Made by a program: the position numbers and the translations under genes. Source: Sphagnum compactum (lineage: Eukaryota; Bryophyta; Sphagnopsida; Sphagnales). Taken from it: a DNA stretch of 64,000 nucleotides. Below are positions 26,601-42,249 of the stretch, in pieces (position 1 is the first letter of the stretch; every line of letters starts with the position of its first letter). The stretch is from positions 13,202,875-13,266,874 of the forward strand of contig OZ234495.1 of the NCBI GenBank assembly GCA_965153455.1, given 5' to 3'. The notes beneath the pieces were generated by a model that saw only the letters and a list, made by a program, of their open reading frames with translations, was not told where the DNA came from and made no database searches.

Positions 26601-28721
26601 AGGGCATGGAATACTTCCATCAGAATTTGCTGTCCAAGCAGCTATGGGCTTCTTCCCTTCATCTGTATTTACATCAGAAGATTTTGGCTCCTCATTCACA
26701 GGCTCCTGCTGTGGAACTGGCTGCTTCCTGCCTTGTTGACAACCTCCACGTAGCTCCTTGCAGCAAGTTAGACACAGGTCATAGGAGCACTCTGTACAGC
26801 TCCTATGGTAATCTACAATGGATGTGCTGCAGTTATCACTGAAGAACACGTCCCACAAACCTCTGTCAGCAGTTGTATTCGGCAACAAATTTGAACACAC
26901 AAATACTTGTGAAGTCACTGTTTTCACACTCTGTAATATGAATCCTCTGGGGAGGGAAACCAGCCTTATAAAAGAAAACCAGTGCCCTATGCTTCTTGTG
27001 ACAACCTGTGTGATCAACCTACAACACAAGCCATATATACAGTCATTCTAAACCAAATACAGTGTCACCTGAGAGCCCATGTGCAACATACCAAAAGACA
27101 CGCTCATCCATAGGGATAGCTGCATGCTGCACCTTCAGATTTTCGTTTCCTGCACAAATAAACACCTGCTACAGTAAACCAGCTATGCATATACAGTAAT
27201 GCAGTCTTTCACTAGCCAGCAAGGATGCATGACATGGAAAGTAAAATACTGTGCCCTGAAAAACACAGGATTACCTTGTATTTTCGACTCCAAATGCAGT
27301 TCCTCACACTGCTCTTGATCAATTTGCTTCAAACAGGGTAGAATCTTCGTAAGTGTGTACTTCATGAACTCCACCTTCTTTGAGACATCCTTCTGTACAG
27401 GCTCCTGCTCATCATATTCAATGCAATCACAAAACCCATGTTCAGAATTGTGTTTCAGAACTGATTCAGAATCAAGACACTGCTATACTTGAGTGGATGA
27501 GTTGAGATAACCTACCATCTTTGGTTCAAATCTCCGTAGGCAGGCCTTGCAGTTGCAGTTCCCAACACAGAACGGGCATTTGACAGACACATCCTTTGGT
27601 GTCAACAGTGGATACCTACAAAGGCACAACCATCAACACTCTGCAGAGTCGCTGTCTCTGATATACTTTGGCATACATAAATGCCACAACAAATGGCAGG
27701 AACTGTAGGTTTACCAGTTCTGGATACACGGATAGCAATAGCGCTTGCGGCCACAACTGTCACAGAAAGCCACAGCTCCTTTGTCATTCCGTTGACATTG
27801 ATGACACATTCTGCTGCCACTTGAATCCACTTCCTGTTCTTTGGTATCCACCAGCAGCACCACCATGAGAACTATACATCCATGATCAAAACCATCAATC
27901 AAAAATCAACAGTGCAATGTCCAGTTGCTGCAATGCCGACAAACTCTTACTTAACAGATCATGGAAAGGCATGTCATTGGAATATCAGAGCAGGAAACAC
28001 TGAGGGAATCTATTATTATAATCTACATGTAAGTGACTGAGTTCCATACAGGCAGCATCAAATTGCTCACCTTGCTGTGATTCTGAGCCAGTGTATCATC
28101 AGCATCAACTCCAGAAGCCTCAATTTTCACAGCATCGGCAAGTCTTTGGTGTCCCTTTTCTTTTCCCTTTGATTCGTTTTTAGCCTGTAGTCTGATCATC
28201 TTTCCAGCAACTTTGGCACTCTTTGAGCTAAACTTTCTACCATGATCATCACTGTTTGCTGATCTTTCCAAAGTCTTGCATTCAATGCCAGGAGATCCCT
28301 CATCATCATCAGCAACTTCTGCTTCCTCATGATAAGTGGAACTTCTAATGTGCTTGCTAAGGTTCCTGTCTTCACTACCACTGTCAATCTCTTCCTCCTT
28401 CAACCTTTTCTTCAACTTCACCACTGCTAATTGACTGCCATTGTAACCAGTCTTTTTCCGTCCATCTTCCTTCCTAGAACTTCTGCCCCCTGCATTCAGA
28501 TTCTGCCCTTGGAATTTTTTGGACTTTGAATGCCTCATTTTTTGCAAGTTGTGCTTCACACAGTACTTTGTATCTCCCTCCCTTAGCTGGCTGCACCTCC
28601 AACCCCTTCCATCATTTCTTGCACAAAATGCATCTCCCATATTCTCTGGTACTTTTTTGGAGCCAGAAATGCTGTCTGCAACAGTCCGACCACCATTCAT
28701 TCTGGCTTTACTGCTGCTCAT
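23660..28721 (-). CDS. WRC-RING-JmjC histone demethylase (KDM3/JMJ25-like)
   Basis: Thirteen exons, read downwards: 28721-28071, 27833-27715, 27615-27516, 27404-27275, 27149-27092, 26838-26160, 26072-25743, 25582-25130, 25032-24960, 24571-24486, 24384-24265, 24148-24078, 23786-23660. They give about 998 residues with matching phases. Order: a WRC motif ([12 protein letters not shown]...CVKH); a basic, acidic low-complexity region; a Cys-rich RING-like zinc region ([35 protein letters not shown]); a second Cys cluster ([22 protein letters not shown]); then JmjC. The Fe(II) ligands are visible as LHCDMSDA (about H683, D685) and CPHQVRNL (about H887). Plant relatives remove H3K9me1/2 in the nucleus. 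A 151-residue charged exon (25582-25130) sits between the Fe ligand blocks, as is common in this subfamily. The start is the first ATG before WRC; an exon border at 28752 suggests a 5' UTR intron. The acceptors of exons 2 and 4 are less certain. Confidence 0.9.
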
Positions 28722-28752
28722 CTGTTGCAAGGCCAGTGCGAGCTGACACCTC

Positions 28753-29002
28753 CTGCAAGTTTACAAGTGCAACAAATTCATGGCAAGCAAGCTTCTATGG
28801 CTGTCCACACCTGAACTGTTCATGAAGAAATTTTCACTAAAGCACCCATCATTGTCAATCCCTTATCTCAAACAATCATAACCTCCTCCTCAGCGTGTGA
28901 AAAAGTGTTCCCTGAAAGAGATCCCCACAAACAACCATGCAAAATGCTCCCAGTGAGTCACAAATCAAAAGAAAAATCTTCCAGCATAAGTGAAACACTC
29001 AC
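28753..29002 (-). other. Probable 5' UTR intron of the JmjC gene
   Basis: On the minus strand a good donor (TTCTG/GTGAGT at 29002) and acceptor (CTTGCAG at 28753) bracket this stretch, just before the chosen ATG. The upstream exon shows no ATG-initiated frame I recognise, so it is taken as untranslated leader. Confidence 0.45.
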
Positions 29003-29640
29003 CAGAATGCAAAGTGTTTTGCACAACAACTTCCCAGTGATATAAGAGAGCCGTAGCTAGCACGAAACTTGTGATCAATCGGCTCTCGATTCCACCAAAG
29101 AGGACTTTTTCTGCAACCACCCAGACAGCCAAATCTCGGGAAAAGAAATCAATGGCTTTCTCTTGCCACAGAACTGGAGCGAGCAACGCCGTAGTAGATC
29201 TCAGATACTACAACAAAACCGGCACCATCTTCACGCAATCCTCCTCCTAGCTGCAAAACCCAAAACCCTAACCCTAAAACCCCAAACTTATGCAAAACTC
29301 GCGAAGTGATGATCGAGTCGAAAAAAATCTCGCCTGCTCATAATCATCATAGATTCAAAACACCAAACCAAACTCCAGTTTCAAATTCCGTCACCAAAGA
29401 GAAGCGCTTCTTTCCAACCTCCCGGCAAATCTGAGCAGCGCCCCCAAAAGAAAAAAACACACGACACACACCAATAATCTTCAAAACCCCGATTTCTAAT
29501 CAAGCTTTTCTAGGTCTCCTACTTGCCGTCCTTGGCTCACAAGCATTTTGCGATTACCTACCTGACCCCTGGCGCCGAAGATGACGATGATTTGGAAATC
29601 ATCATCCCCGGGAGATTTCAAGCCCAGTTTTCTATAATTA
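29003..29640. promoter_or_regulatory. 5' leader/promoter of the JmjC gene with telobox
   Basis: AAAACCCTAACCCTAAAACCCC lies at 29262-29284 (+ strand), a double telobox-type motif typical of the 5' ends of plant genes. No coding sequence is recognised here. A promoter role is inferred from position. Confidence 0.4.
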
Positions 29641-30320
29641 GTAAAATAATGATTTCTCACTCATCAATGCATCACAGCTATTTCTCCATCCCCCCCGGCC
29701 ACTACAAGAAAAAAAAAACACCACTTATATACCCATCATCATCATTGTCACCATCATCATCGTCGTCCTCTTCTTCTTCTTTTGTCCATCGAGAAAATCA
29801 ATCCATCAACACAACAATAAATCAACCAAACAACACAAACAAACAATCAATCAACAACCTACAAATCTATATATCAAACAAACAACATGACTAATGTGCT
29901 AGAACCCAGCACACGTAATGTGCTAGAAGTCTAGAACCCTCCTCTCCCTTAATATGAGGAGCACACTGAGTAAAATCTATGAGTAAAAATCACACAAAAT
30001 GATGTGTAACACAAATGTTGCAACAAAACATGTCTCATAATACTATGAGCACCCCTGAGAGTAAAATCACCCACAATCAAATCAGAGCCAGAGATTTGAT
30101 TGATGTGTGAAGAAAAAAAAAAACTCCAAATTGTTGTTAAAAACTCTTTGCAATTTGCATGTCATTTGCATGCAACATGTAAAGTAGTACTAAGTTCACT
30201 GAGAATTCAAGGCACCCATTTCAACAATCTCAAGGGTTACAGACTTGTTTCCTTTCCTTGCTACCTATTATAACATTTACATGATGTTAGTGCCATAGTA
30301 CCATGGTGGCTTGGGCAGGA

Positions 30321-30328
<8 letters not shown>

Positions 30329-30354
<26 letters not shown>

Positions 30355-30355
30355 A
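30329..30355. repeat. (ATT)n microsatellite
   Basis: About nine uninterrupted TTA units following a T8 run. Confidence 0.9.
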
Positions 30356-33324
30356 ATAAATGCTAAAAATTATATTTTCATTTTACATTTTTCTCAGGAA
30401 AAAAAAAATTATGAAGGAAAATGAAGAATCTTTAGGAATATTAATTCTCCAAACATTAGATTGTTTGTTGGAGCTTTTTTATTTTTGGTTTGTTTCTTTT
30501 GGAAGCAATTTTTTTTTTTTTTTCCTAATTTTGTAATGTTGCACAAGTTGCAATCATCCGTAAGACAACTTAACCAAAATTTTGGCTTAAAAATGAACGT
30601 AAAAACATTTGAAAAGCATTCTATATAGTTGGGTCCCTATTGGAACCTAATGTAAAATCAAGCAATTTTTTTTATAAGAAATTTAGACATTTTGGCAGTT
30701 AGAAACCTCAAAAACTTCTTAGCATTTTTGAAAAACAAAAAATCATTAAGAAAAAAAATTAGCCAAAAAGTGAAACAATAGATTTTTGTTTTTAATTTGC
30801 TTTAAATTCATCACACTCTACTATTGGGATGTTGAACATGCGGGGGACTTAAATCTCTGCAATTAATCTACAACATTATTATTAGAATAACAACAAAATG
30901 GATCCTTTTGTTTTTAAAGTTGCAAACACATATTGTGGTAGGGTGTCTAATGTTAAAATTCCTAACACTTATTTAACTTCAAAATAACATGTGGCCTATG
31001 ATTAACAATGACAATAACTAGCTCTAGGTTCACATATGCATATCAAACAACAAAATTAGGGTTTTAAAAGTCAACAACATGCCTTCATGCTTGATAATTC
31101 ACACATATCATACACACATGAAGCTCTTTTTATTGTTCCCTTGTGTCAAAGCTTTGCATTGTATCGGTTGCACTTTTCTCCCTCTTTGCTCTTGTATTTT
31201 AGTTTTGTTAAAGTTTTGCAAGCTTTATTGCGTTGCCTTTGTAGTTCCACCTCTTGCAAACACATCACTTTGCCTCTTGCGATTACACTTTTTGCAAGAG
31301 TGCATCTTACATGCATCATTGACATCATATAATTTGTTTTGTTATTTGCTTTTGTTTTATATGTTGCAACCCTAATCTTTGGCTCGCAACCAAGTTTCAA
31401 ACATGGTAAGGAAAACAAGTTGGTATGGTGTTCAATGATTCGAATGCATTTTCATAAGTGTGGAAAAATGTAAAAAAATAAATCTTAAACATTCTCTAAT
31501 GAAAATCATTTTAAAAGTTAGAACTTTAAGACATCTTGAATCTTTAAATCAACTTGAGTCTTTTTTAACCATTGAAATTTTCTTAAAGAATAAATATTTA
31601 AAGTGGGATCACATTTCCCATTTGGAAGTTTGAATACAACCAAATGAATGATCGAAAATCAAACTAACAATTCGAATGTTGATCATTTAAATACCCAATA
31701 AAATTATCAAATCATCTCATATTTGAATGTGCAATACACCATTGCAAAACCCTCTTCAAGGAATATAACCATTCCTTTAGTAATACAAAATGAAAATTCA
31801 TATGTGAAAGTTATGAACTCACAAAATAATGATTCTTATAACTTGACAGTTTCATCAATTTTTTGTTATTTTGATATAGACCATATGGCGATTTGCATAA
31901 TATACATTAAAAAGGAGAGTGATAATTCCTCCCAATTTTTGGTTGTGATGGGTCATGTGAATGTGTATTTCCTATGATTTAATTTGTGCACTAATTTGGT
32001 TATAATTTACACTAATCATTTTCTTTCTTGGTTTGTGCAAATTAATTTCATTTTGAATTCATCTTAATTTTTTCTTGGAGTCCTCACACCTTTTTCTCCT
32101 TGTGAGAATTATGGAGTGTGACCTAAGATTGCATTTAGTTACAAAATTGATAGTCGACAAGATTTTTCACCCCCAATACAATTTGATAGGCCTAGGGATG
32201 TGTCATTTGCTTATTATGTTTTTATTTTTATTTTGCTTCCAAGTTTTCCATTTTCAAGCACATGTTTTCTAGTTTTTCATGTTGATGCTTCATAAATTCT
32301 TTTCTTTTTTTTTGGATTTGGTCATTATTAGAAAAAAAACAAATGGAATAGGATCAAACGGTGATAGAATTTGGCAAAAAGCCTTCAACTTTTCATAACA
32401 TGGAAACTTGCCACACATTAACAAAATATTCATTTTTTTCTTAAATGGATTTCACCCATGATTATCAACTTCAAGAATTTGAAAACAATTACAAAAAACA
32501 TAATTTATGAAATTGATGTTTCTTAGTTCTTGAGTATGAAGCTTTTGTTTTTGTGCATGGGCAATCTTGAGTAACATGAAGCTTTTATTCTTGAGCATGG
32601 CCAATTTTGAATGGGTAAAGAGACAAGATAATGAAGGGGGAGATGTGTTGAATGGAAAAAAAACATAGAAGAAATAAACTTCAAATTAAGGAATATGTAA
32701 CATTGAGTTAAAATCCCCCCTTTTGGGGGCCACTTACATAACATTGATTATTATTGTAAATCTTCATTTTGGAATATCCAAAGTTCAATTCACACCTATT
32801 TAACATTAAGCTAACACTACCTACCATGTAAGATGACACATCATTTTTAGTGTTCTATCACATTATTTGGAAATTTATTATCCATAATCCAATACAAAAA
32901 AATCTATGGTCCTTACTAGCATTATAATGAATTCCTCACTATCATCGTAATTGGAAACATATAATGATGAAAACTTATGAAATTTGAAAAGTATTTATTG
33001 AACATAATTTTGAAACTTTTAAATTTTTGTGAAATTTATCTATAATCCTTACTATTTTTTTTATTTTATTTTTTTTCAATTTTGTGATGTCATTGAAGTG
33101 GCAATCGTCCATAGAACAATTTCAAGTCCCAAGAAAATCATCACATTTCAAGGAAGAAAGTTATGAAATAGCCAAGATTTTTGTGCAGATTTCTAGCTTT
33201 CTTCTTTTGAAATTGCCAAATTTGGATGCATAAAGTAAGTATCATTATTTTCTGTAATTTTGAATTAGTTGTTTGACATAAAAGAAACCAACATTCAAAA
33301 TCGGTGCCGCCCACAACTCATCAT

Positions 33325-33356
33325 TCATGCAACTACTGTGAAGAGTAGTTGCATGA
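33325..33356. repeat. Perfect inverted repeat, 13-bp arms, 6-base loop
   Basis: TCATGCAACTACT at 33325-33337 is followed after GTGAAG by its exact reverse complement at 33344-33356. Short complementary words outside (AACTCAT on the left, ATGAGTT on the right) extend it imperfectly. It may be a foldback remnant of a small transposon. Confidence 0.8.
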
Positions 33357-34415
33357 GTTATGAGTTACTCGGAAGGACAAAGGACTCTTCACAACTTCCT
33401 TGCCATGTAAACCCATATTGGGTTTAGAATGCAACTTGGTAAGACATAATCTAAACCTGAGAGATAAGAGATTCTTGTCATTGCTATCAAGAGTCAGAAA
33501 CCATCAAACAGGTCAACTATGAATTCAAGCAATGATTGAAACAAAGGGTATGTTATGCAACACTAGGTGGAATGCCAGTATCCACTGCATCGCCTTCAAC
33601 AGACCTTGTCAATGTATATCTTATCAAGGTCTGGAAAGGAAGAGCAACATAAAAATAGCCACCGCCTGTGAATATGCTATACTTGACACTTGAAATCAAA
33701 CACTACAAGAAAGAGATTGCATTCCCAGAACACAAACTTCAACAAACAGTAGCACCATTCACAATTAGAAATAGCAGCTGAGTCAAAGAAAAGTCCAGTA
33801 AGTGGAACATGAAAATGAAGACTTGAGCTCAAGCTTTAAAATTACCTTAGCAGAAACCGACAATCACCTAACTTGCTTGGTTGAAACTGTGATTCCACTC
33901 TCCAAAACAACCCTGTGTACATAAATTGTTGGAGAAAAATAAGTTCCATAAGCATAATGCCCTACATAAAAAACTGTCAATAGAGATTTCCATGCCAGTT
34001 TTCAGCACTACTCTAGCTGAGGACTAACTGCAGACAAATAGGATGATTACTCCATTTATCTCCCTTACCTTCGTGTCCTCTTACCTATTCATTGAGAAAC
34101 TCCAGCCTCAAGAACATCTAAAGTGTCAACCATGGTCTTGCCTTTCTTGCTAAGAAATGGACAATGCAATACACATAGAGTGACAAAGTGAAAAACAGGC
34201 ACAAAATACAACTAAGAAAAGGCTTATCTAAGAACGAAGGCTGTCTGCCAGAAAAGAACACAAAGGGTTGATTTACCCACCAACCAAATATCCACCTGGA
34301 CTGTGTGCCTGACAGAGCCCACAATTGCTAAAAATAGAGGGCAATCACACAAAGGTTAAGAAGGAGGTGAGCAATAAGCCACTCTCAACCACTGAACTGG
34401 CATAAATTATTGCCT

Positions 34416-39493
<5,078 letters not shown>

Positions 39494-40254
39494 CAAACCC
39501 TTGGCAATGACGAGCCGGGGGGAAAAAAACAACAACAACAACAACTGTTTTCTGTACTCTTGTTCACAGACCTGTTGCTTCCCGTGTTGAATTCAATGAC
39601 AAGTCCGCCGTTGCAGCTTTCTATTCTCTCACTTCGTCGCCTCCCGCCAATTCTTTGCACCGAGTTCCTTCACCTCCCTAACGACAAATTTACAAATCGA
39701 TTTCTAGAAGCAATCATCTACCTACTGCACAACACATCGCCATCTCGGTTCCTCCTTCGACAGCCCCTAACTTCTTCCTTTCCTTATCCCAAAAAGCCTT
39801 AACCTATTTCAGCCTTTCTTCATACATACAACCCCCGTTTCCAATATAACAAGCCTTTCGTCGGTTCCTAGCTATTCTCCTCGTTGTTCTCCGCAACATT
39901 TTCCTCAAAGCTCAAAACAATAGTCGATCTATTCGGGGTCCTTCCACAACAAGGAGTCGCGCCTCGACGTGTACGCTTCCACCCTTTTTTTTTCTCCTTC
40001 ACTCTCGCTCCAATCCAGTTATCAAGTTTTTATCATAAAACTTTTCTTGTTCTATTCTTCTTCTTTTTCTCTGCCGTTTGCTTTCCACCCTCCCCGAACA
40101 CCACCCCTGACGCTACACACAGCTGGACCCCACTCTCGCCGCGCCTTCCTGCGCCCGAGTTGTAATCCGTGCGCTGAGCACCCGGAATAGCGATGGCGCT
40201 CAACAAACCCTCGCCTACTCTCTCTCTCTCTCTCTCTCTTCTCTGGCCCCCCAA
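39494..40254. promoter_or_regulatory. 5' flank of CK1-like gene, pyrimidine-rich with (CT)n
   Basis: Upstream region of the minus-strand kinase gene. It is T/C-rich on the + strand and contains (CT)11 at 40218-40239, i.e. (GA)n on the gene strand, a frequent feature of plant promoters. No coding exon recognised. Confidence 0.4.
40218..40239. repeat. (CT)11 microsatellite
   Basis: A pure CT run about 0.7 kb upstream of the kinase start codon; it reads (GA)n on the gene strand. Confidence 0.92.
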
Positions 40255-40850
40255 GACCTTTGCTTTGTGCGCCATGGGGCGTCACATTACAATAACAAAA
40301 AACTGGCATCGCGGATGAAATCATCCACGATTGATGTTATCAGACCATTACAAAGAAACAATTCATTTCTTCATGGATGCTAAATCAATCACTGGCTGTC
40401 CGGTTACAGATGTATGTATGTTTTGCTTGTACCTTTGCTTGTGCATCATGGGGTCACATTACAATAGGAAAAGTCGATGGCATCGTGGATGAAATCATCC
40501 ATGATTAACTCTATCATTTAAAAGAAATAATTCATTTCTTCAATTAGTGTTTGTCTGCTTACAATGGTTATGTATGTTTGCTCAATACCTTTGATTTGTG
40601 CTAGGTCGCTACATTTTTACAATAGGAGAAGTTGGCATCATGGATGAAATCATCCATGATTGACATTATCATGCCATTACAAAGAAGAAATTTGATTAGT
40701 GTTGTCTAGTTATAAATGTATGTACATTTGCATGGTATCTTTGCTTGTGTGCCATGGGGCATCACATGTCAATAGTAAAAGCTAGCATCATGGATGAGAT
40801 CATCCACAATTGACATTAATCAAGCCATGGCAAAGAAACAAATCATTTTT
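40255..40850. repeat. Four diverged copies of a 150-176 bp tandem unit
   Basis: Units start with ACCTTTGCTT-like words at 40255, 40431, 40587 and about 40737. Each then carries GTGC(C)ATGGGG(C)TCACAT-like, ACAATAG.AAAAG and GGCATCATGGATGAAATCATCC-like blocks, then TGATTGACATTATCA and CATTACAAAGAA. The central block is an inverted repeat (ATCATGGAT...ATCCATGAT, 6-base loop, perfect at 40637-40660 in copy 3). It lies just upstream of the kinase gene. Confidence 0.8.
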
Positions 40851-42210
40851 CTTTGATGTTATTAAACCATCACAAAGGAAAAACTCGTTTCTTCATGGAT
40901 GTTAACGGGCATTTTAAATTGTCTAGTCATCCCAAGAAAGAGTTGGGCTAAGATAATCAAAAGTTAACCCATGGATCAAGCTCAAAAAAGTTGATGGTGG
41001 GAGGAGATTTAAAGTTGTGTGTACAAAGGGAACTTGGCCTTAAAGTTGCAATATTTGCTTTATCTTTTCAATCCGCTATAGACATCATTGACTCTTCATT
41101 GTCCTACACTTAATTTGTCTAGGTTTGTTATTTTGAATGTCTCTTGAGCACCATGGGTTTAAATCATCAAACCATGTGTTTATGGGCAATTTGTATGGCG
41201 CTTCAATTGGTACTACTTCATGTTATAATTTTGGAACAACATGAAGACGTTAAAATTGTGTTTTTTTTTCCAACCAAAAAAAATATAAAAGTTTGGTCGG
41301 GAAATAGAAAGTTTTTGTTGACATGCAAAAGTTTAACTACGAAAAAAGAATGGTTTTGTTGGGAGGTAGAGGTTTAAGCAAGAAGAAATATAACTTTTGT
41401 TAAAAGGTAAAAGTTTTGTTAAGAAGAGATATAAGTTTATTTTAAAATAGAAATTTACTTTTTAAAAATTAAAATTTATTTAAAAAATGTAAAAGTTTTT
41501 TTGAAAGGTAAAAGTTTTGTTGATAAATATAGATTTTGTCAAGAAATAAATAGATTTTGTCAAGAGGTAGAAGTTTAGCCATGAGAAAGTAAAGGCTTTG
41601 TTAAAAAAAAATGTTTAGCCAAAAAAGGATAGAAAATTTTGCTAAGAGATAAATGTTTAAACAAAAGTTTTGCCAAGAAATAGAGGTTTAACCAAGAAAA
41701 GATAGAGGATAAATAAGTGATTAGTTGTTAGTTGATTAGTTGTTAGTAGTTGTTGTTGATTAGTTGTTAGTTGGTAGGTAGGTAGCGCCGAGATGTAGGT
41801 AGGTTGGCATGGTAACTAGGTCAATACGGTAGCTGGGTGGGAGGGTAGTATGGAGATCAGGGTTGACAAAAAAAAACTAAAGGTCAAAGGTCAGCAGCCC
41901 AAAAAAAAAGTTGACTGTGGTGCGTACAATGTTGGTTTAACGTAAGGTAAAGAGCTGGATGAAAAAATTCCTCCCATCATCCTATGGACAGAACGGCCAA
42001 AATTGGCAACCCAACACTCACAGAATCACAGACCGTTCCGAGTCCCGACAAAGCGCCACATCAGAATCTGCAGCCATCCAACGGCCAAAAATAAAAGAAT
42101 TATAGCTATGTGTCGGTAATACGTATTTGATGTTCGAAGAAAACGTGTGGTGTTTTTTAGGGCAAAACTTCCAAGCGAGTCGAGTCTTTGAAGAGGGAAG
42201 AAGAGTGGCG
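40851..42210. other. Intergenic region between CK1-like and mannosidase genes
   Basis: No gene recognised. It contains an A/T-rich array of AAAAGTTTTGTTAAGA-like words at about 41290-41710. After it comes TTAGTTGTTAGTTGATTAG-like simple sequence with GGTAGGTAG runs to about 41800. The last 250 bp is more gene-like and should hold the mannosidase promoter and leader start. Confidence 0.5.
41290..41710. repeat. Imperfect short tandem repeats (AAAAGTTTTGTTAAGA-type)
   Basis: Words of the form GGTAAAAGTTTTGTTAAGA, AAGTTTAGCCAAGA and ATAGATTTTGTCAAGA recur about every 25-35 bp. They are degenerate in sequence and spacing. Confidence 0.6.
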
Positions 42211-42222
42211 ATGGCGCGGTGA
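42211..42222 (+). promoter_or_regulatory. Three-codon upstream ORF in the mannosidase leader
   Basis: ATG GCG CGG TGA lies 28 bases before the main ATG at 42250. A uORF this short and close can lower initiation at the main start. No leaky-scanning or conservation data are available. Confidence 0.5.
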
Positions 42223-42249
42223 AGTGTTTGCTGCCGCTGAGTATCGGCA

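Larger units (their letters stand above)
29641..34415. other. Intergenic AT-rich DNA with microsatellites and a foldback
   Basis: No gene recognised. It contains CAT/CTT-type and AACA/ATCA-type simple sequence at about 29730-29886 and an (ATT)n microsatellite at 30329-30355. It also contains a perfect hairpin at 33325-33356 (separate entry). The right end (about 33400-34415) should include the 3' UTR of the minus-strand kinase gene. Confidence 0.45.
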
